Assembly (NCBI GenBank): GCA_019009955.1 | Contig: CM032228.1 | Span: 6,764,001 to 6,828,000, forward strand | Source of the DNA: Riptortus pedestris | Lineage: Eukaryota > Arthropoda > Insecta > Hemiptera > Alydidae | Reading direction: 5' to 3' | DNA length: 64,000 bases | In this document: piece by piece, positions 10,785 to 24,065 of the stretch | Numbering within the stretch: position 1 is the stretch's first letter | How the letters are laid out: the number at the start of each line of letters is the position of its first letter | The notes under the pieces: generated by a model | The model's input: the letters and a program-made list of their open reading frames with translations, nothing else | Databases searched by the model: none | What the model was told of the DNA's origin: nothing | Program-made: the position numbers and the translations under genes

Positions 10785-11489
10785 CCGGATTTTTAGCAGA
10801 TTTCCCCTGAGGAAAATCTTTTCTGGGGATCATTCTAACGTTTATATTGAAATATGATTTTCATTAAACTTTTGTTTGTTTGTTTGTTTGTTATTATTTA
10901 CGTCCACTTTATGCTACTAGGCTAATCGGGTCGGGTTATCAACAGGTTACCACAATTTTCCAGCCAAGGTGGGCCTAAGGAGTTTATTTAGTGAGTCCGT
11001 CAATAAATAAATTTTTACTGCCCAGGGCGAGAATAGAACCTGCTACTCTAGGTCTACTACCGCGCGAGATTAGGACCAACGCCCTAACTCGCACGGCCAA
11101 CCTGAGCCCCCTCATTGAACTTTAACTTAGTGAGATACATGCAAGTACGTTCTGTTGACCCTCCCCCCCCCGTTTTGTTCTTGGATTACTAAAATTTGAT
11201 TTATTGAGATAATAATTATTCCGGTTCATTATAAATTACAGCATTAACTATAATGAATAGTTTTTCAATAAAATGAATGAGTAATATACAGATATATTTC
11301 AATAACTGTTTTTCTTTCCGTTTGTTTACAATTCAGACGCTTTCCATTGTAGATATTAAATTGTAAATTGACTGAATGATTTCTTATTGTGGTTTGTGTT
11401 TATTTCCTTAACATTCACGGTGATGTTACCAGTATGTAGATTTATCTTTTATAACCTTCACGTAGGAAATCAGCTTAATTTACGCAGCC
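10785..11489 (-). repeat. family A long form, reverse, hosting a SINE
   Basis: Starts with a worn hairpin tip ('agcagatttcccctgagg') and reaches 'ttacgcagcc', where it abuts the next A copy. The long-form body is recognisable after the SINE: poly-C tract at 11162, 'ttcattataaattacag', 'attcacggtgatgttaccag'. It is interrupted by the SINE at 10873-11111. Confidence 0.65.
10873..11111 (-). repeat. SINE copy with target-site duplication
   Basis: Reverse SINE. Its simple tail is (TTTG)n at 10873-10892, its body includes 'gctactaggctaatcggg', and its head ends 'cggccaacctgagcccc'. It is flanked by 'tcattaaacttt' (10861-10872) and 'tcattgaacttt' (11112-11123), a 12-bp duplication with one mismatch. 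That is what LINE-driven target-primed insertion leaves. Confidence 0.8.
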
Positions 11490-11620
11490 TTTTAGCAGAT
11501 TTCCCTTAAGGGAAATCAGCTATTGAGGTTGTACTCATGATGCGATTTTCGAAATTTTTATTCAAATGTCCATCGATCCTACCCACGAGATGAATAAAAT
11601 GAGCTCCGTTCAAATATGTA

Positions 11621-11689
<69 letters not shown>

Positions 11690-12137
11690 TATTTGTCTGT
11701 TACCGCTCTAGCGGTCGCAATTTTTGTTTGATCGTTACCAAACTCGTATTTAGTCGTTTTATGTAAAAAGAAAGATCAAGTTCGTTAACGGCTGAAATCG
11801 GACCAGTGGGAGAGGGGATTTAGAGGGGAGGATTTTCGAAAATTCGATATATCTCCGTTACTATACGTCGGATTGAAAAATTGTAAAGAATCAATCTTAT
11901 TGCAAATTAAATTTACTATAAATATTGTTATATAAATTTATTCCCTATCTTGAATATTAACCGAGATATTTTCATTTTTATGAAATTTGGCCCGATAACG
12001 GATTATTTAATTTCCCGCGAAAAGCTAGTTCGGCCCTTTGCCGTCAACGTTTGGCTCTCCTATGGAGATTTCTCTACTGTATAACTTCACGTGGGAAATC
12101 TGCTTAGTTTACGCAGCCCCTGCGTGACGGACTTTTT
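11490..12137 (-). mobile_element. family A, complete short copy, reverse
   Basis: Begins with the hairpin tip 'agcagatttcccttaaggg' and 'gctattgaggttgtactcatg', has (TA)n at 11628-11692, 'gttaccgctctagcggtcgc', 'gaccagtgggagaggggat', 'cttgaatattaaccgagat', 'aaaagctagttcgg', and ends 'cccctgcgtgacggacttttt'. Almost full agreement with the copy at 8961-9591 in reverse. Confidence 0.75.
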
Positions 12138-12634
12138 ACATCTCTTATATGTTGAGTTTGGTAACGATCAAACAAGAATTGCGACCGCTAAATTTGAGTA
12201 CATTTTTCGTATATTTCGACACGATTAAAACCTCAAAAATTGATTTCCCAAAGGGCTATCTGGTAAAATTATCTTTTAAATACGGATTACATACGACATA
12301 AGGAAATAGATTTTCCCGAAAAGTGAAATTCGCTAAAGCCCCAGGATCAATATGGATGCCTGTCGTGGAACCATAATGGCAGTGTTTATGGAACGGCCAT
12401 GTTGACGAAACCTTGTTTAAACTATAAACAATGGCCTTTCTTCACAAATTGAGCGGCACTTTGGCTAAGTGGTCAGCTGATTTAATATTTATAACCATCA
12501 GAAAGAGAAAATGGCCGAGCTAGGCATGAACACCGAACATCAATTATTGAAGCCCAAGTTCGATATTAACTACTCTCTAATTCCTCATCTATAACTCTAT
12601 TGATTCCACTAAACAATAGACTAAATCTTTTTAG
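12138..12634. other. no gene recognised
   Basis: The first 130 bases contain family A fragments ('ggtaacgatcaaacaagaattg'). The remainder is unassigned AT-rich sequence with no supported gene. Confidence 0.4.
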
Positions 12635-14362
12635 AAGATTTATCAAGGAAATTAGCTATTGAGGTTATATTCATGAGGCGATTTTCGAAACATTTCCTCA
12701 AAGATCCACTGATTCCACCTAGAAGTTGACGAAAGTGGCCCACTTCAAAATAATATACCGATGTATATATATTGTTACGTTTATTACAGAAAATAATAAA
12801 CGTTGACTATCAGAGTTCTTTTATTGCAAAATTAAGCTCACAAGCTTTAGAGTCCTTATCACTGCACAATTTATTCAAAAATGCACTAAACACATGCATT
12901 TATTCTTAACTACTACTCACAGTAAGCACTGATAACTTCACTTCTTACTGCACAGTACTCACGATCACTGAAGTCCACAAAACCACGGCACTTCACTGAT
13001 CTTCACAAAGAACAGAGCACTGCACTGATTTTTGCAAAGAAAACGGCACTGTACTGATCTTCGCAAAGAGCACGGACTGCACTGATCTTCACAAAGAACA
13101 CGGCACTGTACTGATTTCCACATAAACACGACAATACACTGATCTTCACAAAGAACACGGTACTGTACTGATCTTCACAAAGAACACGGTACTGTACTGA
13201 TCTTCACAAAGAACACGGTACTGTACTGATCTTCACAATGAACACAGCACTGCACTGATCATCACAAAGAACACGGCACTGCACTGATCTTCTCATAAGA
13301 ACACAGTATGCCACTGATCTTCACAAAGAACACGGCACTGCACTGATCTCACAAAGAACACGGCACTGCAAATGATCTTCACAAAGAACACGGTAACTGC
13401 ACTGATCCATCACAAAGAACACGGCACAACGAACACGGCACTGCACTGATTATCACAAAGAACACGGCACTGCACTGATCTTCACAAAGAAAACGGCACT
13501 GCACTGATCTTCACTAAGAGCACAGTACTGCACTGATTATCACAAAGAAAACGGCACTGCACTGATCTTCACAAAGAAAACGGCATTGCACTGATCTTCA
13601 CAAAGAACACAGCACTGCACTGATCATCACTAAGAACACAGTACTGCTCTGATCTTCACAAAGAACACGGCACTGCACTGATCATCACAAAGAACACGGC
13701 ACTGCACTGATCTTCACAAAGAACACGGTACTGCACTGATCATCACAAAGAACACGGCACTGCACTGATCTTCACAAAGAACACAGCACTGCACTGATCA
13801 TCACAAAGAACACGGCACTGCACTGATCTTCACAAAGAACACAGCACTGCACTGATCTTCACAAAGAACACAGCACTGCACTGATCATCACTAAGAACAC
13901 AGTACTGCTCTGATCTTCACAAAGAACACGGTACTGCACTGATCATCACAAAGAACACGGCTCTTCACTGTTCGTCACATACTCGGCACTACACTGATCT
14001 AAATATCTTCATTATTATACGTCTGGTCAAAAATAGTAGAGAACCAATATTATTAACATATTTAATTGTAAATTGAATTACCCATAAATGTTGTTATATA
14101 CACATATTTATGGGTAATTCAATCAATAATCAAGGGGTCATATGGTAATATTCTATCAAGAATATTAACCGATATATTTGGATTTTTAGTTTTCAGCCTA
14201 AAGTAAAACCCTCATTCCTACTGACGTCATATTAACAATATGCAGTTAGGTCATGGACCACTTTATTCATAGCTTAAATGTCCAATATTATTTTCAAGAA
14301 AACTTCATTATGCGAGGCCAACGAATTAGCTTAGTTTACGCAGCCCCTGCGTGATGGACTTT
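12635..14362 (-). repeat. family A copy interrupted by a minisatellite-bearing insert
   Basis: The left part (12635-12770) carries the A block 'gctattgaggttatattcatg' and 'cctagaagttgacgaaag'. The A copy resumes at about 14000 ('atatcttcattattatacgtc') and ends 'gcagcccctgcgtgatggactt' at 14362. The roughly 1.2-kb insert between them begins 'ttgttacgtttattacag', a run with internal inverted symmetry, and then becomes a 29-bp tandem array. Confidence 0.65.
12960..13995. repeat. 29-bp minisatellite, about 35 units
   Basis: Tandem units of 'tgatcttcacaaagaacac' + 'ggcactgcac' (29 bp), varying at ttc/atc after 'tga', caca/cacg and gcac/gtac. Units are regular between about 13440 and 13930 and irregular before that, with several one-base indels. 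No open frame of note. Confidence 0.85.
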
Positions 14363-14369
14363 ATAATAG

Positions 14370-15380
14370 GGGAAAGTTGTGATAAGAAGATCAGAAGTGT
14401 GTTTTATCAGCATCTAGGAAATCTGCTTAGTTTACGCACCTGTTGTGAGATGGACTTTCTTATTAGTCTCTTCTTTAATGAGATAATCTGCCTATGAATG
14501 TACAAATAGGGAGAATTTTTTTTTTTATTATTACAGGACATATTTGCCTGTTAACATTGTTCTATTCGTCACGAATTTTGGATGATTGTCCCCAAACTCT
14601 ATATTTTGTTCGTTAACGACTGAAATAGGACTATAGGAGGGGGGGGGTTAGATAGGTGAATTTCGAAGATTTAAATTATATGGATCGAAAAATTATGTTG
14701 ATCTAACCTTATAGTAATGTCCTATAAACGTTTTTATACTCATTTTTTCTATGTCTCTAGTATAAACAGAGATATTTTTAGTTTTCACCCTTCAGTAAAA
14801 TCCCACTCCAACTCATGTCATAATAACAATAAGCTAATATCTCATGGACCACATTATTATAAATATTGTTTTCGAGAGACCTTTATATATGAGAGATTCG
14901 TGCAAATTCGTCGTTTGATGACTTAGATATTATATTCTTCTCTCGAAAATGTCAATTTTGTCTATAGCATACTCGATATTTATTAGTTTTACTGAACACT
15001 ACAGATAATATTTGTTATTGGCAGAAATCGGATCTGGAATATTGGGGCTTTAGAACCAAAGTATTCAGGAGTTGATATTTAACCCTGGTCATGTTGCAGT
15101 TGCTTTAATTGATAACCGCATAAGCAGAAGTCGTGGTTAACCAAGGCCTCAACATTAAAGTGCGAATAACTAACTTATTATTTTAGCGAATGAAAGTACG
15201 ACAGGCAGGGGCTGCGTAAACTAAGCTGATTTCCCAAGTGTACCACGTATTTGCACTTATCTCAAAAAGTAATAGTTCAATGAGAACAATATTTGGTATT
15301 TATGTTTTAAATAATGTTCTTCATAATATAAGAGCTTCTTGTCAGAATGGCATTAGTAGGAAAGGGGGGGGGGGATTATT
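14370..15380. repeat. family A fragments
   Basis: A reverse end ('gaaatctgcttagtttacgc') at 14428-14456; a reverse interior at 14530-14915 ('cgttaacgactgaaatagg', poly-G at 14640); and a forward 5' end at 15203-15240 ('caggggctgcgtaaactaagc'). 14930-15190 holds nothing I recognise. Confidence 0.55.
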
Positions 15381-15399
15381 GAATATATGGTAAATAGGA

Positions 15400-17683
15400 T
15401 GATCAAAATAGAACCTCTGGAGTACATGATTTTTTTCACATTGTTTCACGATAGCTTTTTTCGTTTCAAATGTCATAGACACCACTAACTGCATTTTTTT
15501 CTTTTGGTGTCTGTTTTTGTTTATTTGTTTGTTTGTTTGTTACCTTTTCACGCATAAACGCTGAACCGAACGATAATGAAACGTTGGCTGAAACTACTAT
15601 CTGTCTATTATAAACCCAACTTAGACTTTAGGGCTATATTTTATTCTCTGAGTCGCACATATAGAGCCTAAGATAATCCAGAAGGCCTGAAGGATTAAAA
15701 ACACTGGATCAGAGTTCATTTCAGCCCAGATTTTGAGGCAAGCTACACCTACAGCGGTGAGTATCTATCTATTTTACTTTTAGCAAATTTCCCTTAAGCG
15801 CTTGAGGTATACTCTTTGACGTATAAAAGAGTTAATACGCTAAAAATTTCTCAAAATCGGGAGTCACATCGATTCTATTTGGCCCAGGGGATGACGAAAA
15901 TGAGGTCCGTTTCAAAACTATATGTATATATAGTATATATATGATGTATATATAATATAGCTTAGACTTTAGTGTATACTAACATTTCTAAGAGACGGCA
16001 AGGAGTGGGGGGTCATAAAAGAGGCCTGAGAATTAAAAATAGCGGAATTTCGTTTCCTATTGCTTTTTCAGCAAATATGCACATAACAAAAGTTGTTTAT
16101 TTTGTAATTTAGAGGAACTTTTGTTATATGTACACTCTTGCCGTATACCGGAGTAAAAATGAGTTATACGCTAAAAACTATAGAGGAATCCACAATTTAT
16201 TTGTCCAAAAGACTCAACCGAAGTAAACCAAATTCGGTATGTGCCATTAGTACTAACGCCTTTCCTTAATATATAAGCCATACTAACACATCTAGGACGG
16301 CAGGAGTGGGGGTATAAGGAAGGCCAGAAATTAATAATAGTGATATTGTCGTTTCCTATTGCATTTTGGAAAATATGCAAAACAAAAGTCGTTTATTTTT
16401 GTAATTTAGGGAGTACCTTTGTTATAATGCACCTGCCGTATACTGAAGTAAATACATAACTGAGTTATACGCTAAAAATTATAGCGGAGTCAACAATTTT
16501 ATTTGGCACAAAAGACTCAAACCGAACTAAATAATAACTCTCATTGTATGTATATTAGCACTAACGGCCTTATCCTTATAATAAGCCATACCAACATTTC
16601 TAGGGACGGGCAGGAGGGGGGGTTGTAAGGAGGTCTTAAATTAAAATAGTGATACTTTCCGTTAATAGATGCATTTTCGGCAAATATGCACATATCAGAA
16701 GTTGTTTCTTAATTTGTTATTTTAGTGAAATTTGCGCATCAATTTCTTTGGAACTACTAGGAACCTCACCTGGAAAAATTAATTCAAATGTATGTTTTAA
16801 AATTTGTGATTAATAATTCAATCCTTAGCATAATCATCAGAAAACTGGAAATATGACAGACAACTGGAGTCAGTGAAGTCTTACATAAAAAATAATTTTA
16901 ATATTAACAAATCCACAGAAACGACGGGTATTTACACTAAACACTGGGACGGGTAAATGTCAAAATATTGTGCAAAGTAAAGCCTTGCCAAAAAAATACC
17001 ATCACCATTCAGCCAGGAGTGGAGGTTGTAAGGGAGGCCAGAAATTAAATATAGCGTTATTTCGTTTCCTATTGGTTTTTTGGCAAATAGAAACATAACA
17101 AAAGTTGTTTATTTTGTTATTTAGAGTAACTTTTGTAATATGCTGTTTTGTCGTATACGGAAGTATAAATGAGTTATACGCTAAAAACTATAGCGGGATC
17201 CATCAATTTATTTGGCACAAAAGACCAAACCGAACTAAAACCAAACTCGTATGTGAAATAAGTAACTAACGCCTTTATTATAATAAGCTTACCTAACATT
17301 TCTAGGGACGAGGCAGGAGTGGGGGGTTATAAGGAAGGCCGAAATAATAATAGTGATATTTCGTTTTCCTATTGCCATTTCGGCAAATAATGCAACCTGA
17401 AAAATTAGTTTCAAATGTAATGTCAATATTTTTTTCCTTAATAATACCTGAAAACTATGCATAATGCTCAAGAGACGGAAAATATGAACAATATCAGGTC
17501 CAGTGAAGTCTTACATAAAAAAATAATTTTATTATTAACAAATGCCAACAACGGGTATTAATCCTAAACTCTGGAACGGGTAAATGTCAAAATATTGTGC
17601 AAAGTAAAGCCTTGCCAAAAATATACCATCACCATTTTGCCTCAAATGAATTCCCGAGCGAAGCCGGGTATCTGAGCTAGTAT
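15400..17683 (+). repeat. family B copy, degraded
   Basis: Family B start ('gtcatagacaccactaactgc', (TTTG)n, 'cctttt cacgcataaacg') followed by about five copies of the ~298-bp internal unit ('gggcaggagtgggggttataa', 'aagttgtttattttgtta'). The 3' end is 'gagcgaagccgggtatctgagctag'. Frequent one-base indels relative to other copies. A worn family A tip is embedded near 15780. Confidence 0.65.
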
Positions 17684-18988
17684 ATGGTAAATAGGATCAT
17701 AGAAGGAGTACCACAAAGTTTCAATAGCTAAATTCAGACACTACTAACTGTCGACTATAAAAATGGCTGAACTACTACTATCTGAGTCGCACATAAAGAG
17801 CCTAAGATAATCCAAGTGAGGATTACACTGGATCAGAGTTCATTTCAGCCCAGATTTTGCGGCAAGCTACACCTACATCAGTGAGTATCTATCTATTATA
17901 CTTTTAGCAGAATTTCCCTTAAGCGATTGACGTTACTCATGGACGTGAGTTGCGAAAATTTTCTTCAAATGTTACCATCAATTTCTACCCAGGAGATGAC
18001 GTAAATGAGTCCGTTCATGAAACTATAATATATAAATACTATCCCAACTTATACTATAGGGTATATATATTCTCTAAAATATACATATATATATAATTAG
18101 GCCAATTTTAAATAATAATACTAGTCGATATTTAATTCCAATTGGTTTTTTTGGTAACGATAAACATAAAACAATTTGCGACCGCAAGAGCGTTAAACGG
18201 ACAAATGCACTATTGCTATATACGGAAGTATAAATGGGTTTATAAGATATATATCTATTATTTGGTTAGTTGAACGTTTCACGCATAAAATGGCTGAAAG
18301 CCGAATTTTATGAAACTTGTAAGTAAATTACAACTAAGGCCCAACTTGACTTTAGTCTATATTAATGTTCTGCTAAGAAAACAGGAGTGGGGGTTATAAA
18401 GGAGGGCCTGAAAATAAAAATAGCGATATTTCGTTTTCCTATTGGTTTTTCAGCAAATATAAACATAACACAAGTTGTTTATTTTGTAATTTAGAGTAAC
18501 TTATGTTATATGCACTTTTGCCGTAAACGGGAATTAATAAATGAGTTGTATACGCTAAAACCTATAGCGGATGTGGTACAAAAATTTTATTTGGCACAAA
18601 AGACTCAACCGCACTAAAACCAAACTCAGTATGTGAATTAGTACTAATGACTTCCTTATAATAACCCATACTAACATTTCTAGGGACGGGCAGGAGTGGG
18701 GGTTATAAGGGAGGCCTGAAATTAAAAATAGTGGTATTTCGTTTCCTATTGCGTTTTCAGCAAATATGCACGTAAAAAAAGTTGTTTATTTTGTTATTTA
18801 GAGAAACTTTTTTTTATATACACTATCGTCGTATACCGAAGTATAAAGGCGTTATACGCTAAAAATTATAGCGGGTATTAACCCTAAACACTGGTACGGG
18901 TAAATGTCAAAATATTGTGCAAAGTAAAGCCTTGCCAAAAAAATACCATCACCATTCAGCCTCAAGCGAATTCCCGAGCGAAGTATAT
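17684..18988 (+). repeat. second family B copy with embedded A fragments
   Basis: Follows the previous copy directly. It contains a family A reverse tip at about 17910-18030 ('cagaatttcccttaagcg', 'cccaggagatgacg'), an A interior at about 18120-18205, then B units, and ends 'gaattcccgagcgaag' just before (TA)n. Mosaic and error-rich. Confidence 0.55.
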
Positions 18989-19128
18989 ATATAATTTTGG
19001 ACGGACCTCATTTTCGTCGTCTCCTAGGTAGGATCGATGGACATTTGAAATTTTTTTTCGAAATTTGCGTCATGAGTACGACCTCAATAGCTGATTTCCA
19101 TTAAGGGAAATCTGCTAAAAACAGCACT
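18989..19128 (+). repeat. family A 3' half
   Basis: 'cggacctcattttcgtcgtc', 'ggtaggatcgatggacattt', then the hairpin end 'gatttccattaagggaaatc' and CTAAAA. It may be the right half of the A copy whose left end is at 15203, split by the B copies. Confidence 0.65.
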
Positions 19129-20015
19129 TTATTATTTTAAATAACACTACTAGAATTTATTTGAATGGCAAAATGTAATTATGAAGTAGGGCTAGCCCAA
19201 AATTGTAGGATGTCACGGATTAGCTGCAAAAACCGATCCTTGGTCACATGTACTCTGCAAGGTAACTGCAACCAAATGGTGTAATTATAAACGATCAACA
19301 AGTGGTGATAATAAACGATCGCTTATTTTCTGATAACAATTTAAACAGTTTGACTATAACATAATAACATGGTCAAGCATGAACGGTCTAAACCATATCT
19401 GGGCAACAACCGGCTCGCGAAACATTTTGAAAAACCCAATTAACACAAAAATATTACACTACTAACTCCAAATGAGGAAGATGAGGAGAGATTTGTGCAT
19501 TTGGCAGTATCAGTGGAATTAATCCAAACATCGATGGATTAGTTTCCCAAATTCATGCTCAAGTGTCTTCTTGATTTCGGTGTTGCTATTTAACTTTCGT
19601 TGTTTGTAATAATTAAAAATGTTACGATTTAATTATAAGGTTGTACCTATTTTTTTCATTTTATTTCGTTATTTTATTAAATTTTATTATAATTACATTG
19701 TCGTATAATTTTATTTCTGATATCTATTGTTATAAATTATGAACACTACTTTAAAATGCATCACTTTTAAAAGCGGCCCGCGAACGTATTTGCACGCTAA
19801 AGTTTGTCCAGCAACATGTCAAAGGTTGCCCATACCCGAAATAAACCTAAGGCAACATCAGCAAATAGGGGTACACGGTTTTGAACCAGTAAATATTTTA
19901 TCTGAAAATAATGAGTGTTCTTTCGTTAACCATTTTGTCATTTATAAATTCTAGAAGTGTTATTCTTTATTTATTTATTAGCAATCCTTAAAACTTTATC
20001 ATTGTGTCACGATTA
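19129..20015. other. unassigned sequence
   Basis: No repeat family or exon recognised. Two short GC motifs ('ccggctcgcgaa' near 19410, 'cggcccgcgaa' near 19775) stand out from the AT-rich background. The open frames here are short and show no known domain. Confidence 0.4.
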
Positions 20016-20019
20016 TTAA

Positions 20020-20475
20020 TTGAGAATACTCCTGAAGAATGTGAGCAATGTTTGCTGAAATCTAGAATATTTCTTTCCGACATGTTCATAGCTAGCTTAT
20101 TAGCCATTAACCAATCCGATTATGATTTAATAGTAACAGAACCATCTTGTTCCAGTTTTTGTGTGTCATCTAATTATACTGGTATCGTCAGCATACAGAA
20201 TAGATTTCGTTGGTTACATTTTTAATAATAAGCAAACTGATTTGAGTATCTTTTTGCACTTAATACTTCAATATGGCCGAACCTCTCTTGGCTTATTCAC
20301 AGTTAATGCTAAAATCTTCATCTTGGGGACTGATCTAAAGCCCTTATCATTCATTGATATCACTCGAGAAGAATGTGAGTAATGTTTGCTGAAATACAGA
20401 ATACTTTTCTTTTGAGCGTGTTTATAGCTAAGTTGTTAGCTAATGACAATCAGATAATGTTTTAATAGGGACAAA
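20020..20475 (+). repeat. diverged direct repeat of about 120 bp
   Basis: 20025-20145 and 20358-20470 share 'gaagaatgtgag', 'aatgtttgctgaaat', 'agaata', 'ttcatagctag/tttatagctaag' and 'ttagc' in the same order, offset by about 334 bp. Short open frames run through the first copy but carry no recognised domain. Confidence 0.55.
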
Positions 20476-20477
20476 AC

Positions 20478-20915
<438 letters not shown>

Positions 20916-21020
20916 TTGTTGATGTCTTATAGCACCTGTTTAAGTTTTTGGGTCCAAAATAGGACAGTTACAAATTCTCACTCACTAGAAATGCTGTTTG
21001 CTGTACAATTCAAAATATTA

Positions 21021-21293
21021 AAAAAGTCCGCCACGCAAGGGCTGGGTAAACTAAGCAGATTTCCCACGGGAAGGTTTACAATAGATAAATATACATAGAG
21101 GTAACACTACTGTGAATGTTAAGTGAATAAATACAAACGGTAATGGGAAATCTTTCAGTCCCTTTACAGTACAAGTTACTAATCTCTACAACGGAATGCG
21201 CTGAATGGATAGATAAACATATGAATAAATTTTCGAAAATTGCGTCATGATTACGACCTCAATAGCCGATTTCCCTTAAAGGAAATCTGCTAA
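21021..21293 (+). mobile_element. family A, deletion derivative
   Basis: Both ends present: 5' 'agtccgccacgcaagggctg' with 'agcagatttccca', and 3' 'gatttcccttaaaggaaatc' with CTAA. The centre is reduced to part of the long-form body ('aatacaaacggtaatggg'), with no microsatellite. About 270 bp. Confidence 0.75.
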
Positions 21294-21639
21294 TACAGAC
21301 ATATAAACTTTTGCATTGGAGAAATTGTATCTGTTTCATCCTGGAAAAGTTCTCCTAGCATTTTCTTTTTTTTCCTGATTCTCGTTTCTGAAATTGAAAA
21401 GCCAAGTACCTTTTCTAGCTCTTCAATGTTATCAGTAACGAATGTAATCAAAATTAAGGCCTTTTAGATTTATTTTTTTCATTTGTGGCCCGTGTCCCCC
21501 TATGTCCGTGGATCCTCGACATTTGCCCACCTGCCGACATGGGCAGTACGGCACTGTTTGCCTTTGTAGCAGATTCTTGTTGAGTAGATTAATTGAAATA
21601 AACCAGACTGTATTTGTCGCTGATGTGATTATAATGGTT

Positions 21640-21990
21640 TCAGGATTGCTGGGGAGAGAGAGTGAGAGATAGAGAGAGAGGAAGACGGATCAATAGAGAG
21701 AGAGAGTGTATTGATCTATGGAGTACGGGGAGCAGTGGGGGCGTGGGGTGCCGACAGACCCCTTCACTGCAGCTGGCCTGGCTTCGGTGGCAGCCATACG
21801 CACTATCGTCAAGTACAGTACACACATTGTTATCAATAAACTGTATACAGGTGATAACGCAGGGTCTGAGCAAACTAAGCAGAGTTCCCTCGTCAAGGTT
21901 TAAAATAGATAAATCTACATACAGCTCCGACAGATTCGGACTGGCCATGCCGACAGTCGGCAAATGCAGTGGCCCGCGGGCCTAAAATAA
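21640..21990. repeat. GA-rich tract and variant family A head
   Basis: (GA)n-like sequence at 21653-21708, then a GC-richer stretch. After that comes 'ttatcaataaactgtata' leading into an A-like head ('caaactaagcagagttccc') at about 21870-21930. The same lead-in occurs before the A copy at 23615. The overlapping open frames on both strands are low-complexity and not supported as genes. Confidence 0.5.
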
Positions 21991-22414
21991 AAAAAGTCCG
22001 TCACGCAGGGATTGCGTAAACTAAGCAGATTTCCCCTGTGAAGCTATACATTAGAGAAATCTCTATACGAGAGCCGAACAGTTACGGTCGAACTAGCTTT
22101 TGGCAGGAATCGTTCGTTATCGGCCAACATTTATTAATAATGCAAATATCACTGTTTATATTCAAGATAGAGAATAAATGTATAGAACAATATTTATAGT
22201 AAATTTAATTTGCAATAAGATTGGTTCTATACATTCTTTTGATCCGACGTATAGTAACGGAGATATTTCAAATTTTCAAAAAACCTCCCCTTTAACCCCC
22301 CCCTCTCCCTGGTCCGATTTCTGCCATTAACAAACCTGATCTTTCGTTTTACATAAAACTACTAAATATCGAGTTTGGTGACGATTAAACAATAATTGCG
22401 ACCGCTAGAGCGGC

Positions 22415-22467
<53 letters not shown>

Positions 22468-22468
22468 G

Positions 22469-22516
<48 letters not shown>

Positions 22517-22617
22517 TATATATAGTTTTGAACGGGCCTCATTTTCGTCATCTTCTGGGTAGGATCGATGGACATTTGAAGAAAAATTTCGAAAATCACG
22601 TCATGAGTACAACCTCA
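21990..22617 (+). mobile_element. family A short copy lacking the 3' tip
   Basis: 5' end 'agtccgtcacgcagggattg', the full left half, then (CA)n 22419-22463 and (TA)n 22475-22524, and 'ggtaggatcgatggacattt'. It stops at 'gtacaacctcaatg' without the final hairpin. Confidence 0.75.
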
Positions 22618-22649
22618 ATGGTAAAAACCAAAAAATTAAAAAGGCTTTA

Positions 22650-22960
22650 ATTTTAGTATTAATCAGCACCCCAAATAATATTTATTTACATTTGTAAATA
22701 TATCGCTGATCCATATTTGTATTAGCAAATGTTAAGATTGTATTTTGCACTTTATGCTATTCATACAAGTTTTCTTAAAAATGTTATGTTTAGTAAGGAA
22801 CTAATGCAATGAAATATTATTAAAGGTAAATCTAGTTTTATCATATTTTGAAATAGCCTACAATCCTACAATAAATATTTTATGATATATATAGTCATTA
22901 GATGCTTTTTTTATTAATTTCAATTAAAAATATTACTATTAAAACATGCTACGACTGGTG

Positions 22961-23018
<58 letters not shown>

Positions 23019-23133
23019 TTGTTACTAAATAAAAAAATGTTTTTATTATATTTAATAACAAACATTCCGCCAGGGGGGGGGGGGGGCACGGCTTATTCTC
23101 CGGAAGTCCCAAGAAGCTGGCAGTCCGGTGCTG
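22650..23133 (-). repeat. family C repeat, reverse
   Basis: Inverted relative to 20478-20915: 'gaaatagcctacaatcctaca', 'ttaatttcaattaaaaatatt', (CA)n 22968-23004, (TA)n, 'tttgttactaaataaaaaaatg', poly-G at 23074, and the end 'gctggcagtccggtgctg'. The two C copies flank about 1.7 kb of family A sequence. Confidence 0.6.
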
Positions 23134-23139
23134 AGATCC

Positions 23140-24065
23140 ATGAGTATTAAATGAATAAATACAAACGGTAACCAGAAATCATTCAGTCAATTTTAATAAT
23201 CTCCCGACGAAGCTTATGAAATGTAAACAAACTTGTCGGCCAACATTTTACCGGAAAGAAAAACAATTACTGAAATATGAATCAGGGTCATTTTTATCTC
23301 AGCCAATCAAATTTTATCAGTCCAAGAACTTAAGGCGAGGGTGAGGTCTAAAAAACATTCAAAATAGAGAATAAATGTATATAAAACAATACTTTGAGTA
23401 AATTTAATGTGCGATAAGATTGATTTTATACAATATTTCAATACGACGTATAATAACGTAGATATTTCGAATTTTCGAAAATTCCCCTTCCACTGGTCCA
23501 ATTACAGCTATTAACGAACTTGATCTTTGTTTTTACATAAAACGATTAAATACCATCAAGTACAACACATATTATTATCAATAAACTGTATATAGGTGAT
23601 AACGCGTAAACTAAGCAGATTTCCCACCTCAAGGTTTACAATAGATAAATCTACATACTGGCAATACAAAACAACACGGAATATTAAGTGAACTGATACA
23701 AACGGTAACGGGAAATCAGTCAGTCAATTTACATTTTATTAATCTCTACAACGGAAAGCGTCCAAGTTGTAAACAAACAGGTCGGCCAACCACTCAGAGC
23801 TGACTAAATAGATAGAAATATTCTAACCCACAAAGAAAAACAACTACTGAAATATATCTGAATATCTAGTTAATTAATTTTATTGAAAATTATGTACTGT
23901 AGCTAGCGCTGTAATTTATAATGAATCAGAATAATTTTGATCTCAAACACTCAAATTTTAAAATTAAATTGCTTATTGGCGGTCAACACTACGTATTTGC
24001 ATATATCTCAGAAAGTAAATGATCAATGAAAATAATATTAGCTATTTAACAATCTGCAATATCCC
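23140..24065 (+). repeat. two family A long-form fragments in tandem
   Basis: 23140-23555 runs from the long-form body ('gagtattaaatgaataaatac') into 'catttcgaattttcgaaaa' and 'cagctattaacgaacttgat'. 23605-24060 starts at an A head ('cgtaaactaagcagatttccc') and runs through 'tctacatactggcaatac' and 'ttgaaaattatgtactg'. Confidence 0.6.

Noticed and set aside
21640..21985. Overlapping 107-codon frames on both strands
   Set aside because: They begin in GA repeats and continue into a family A head; no domain.
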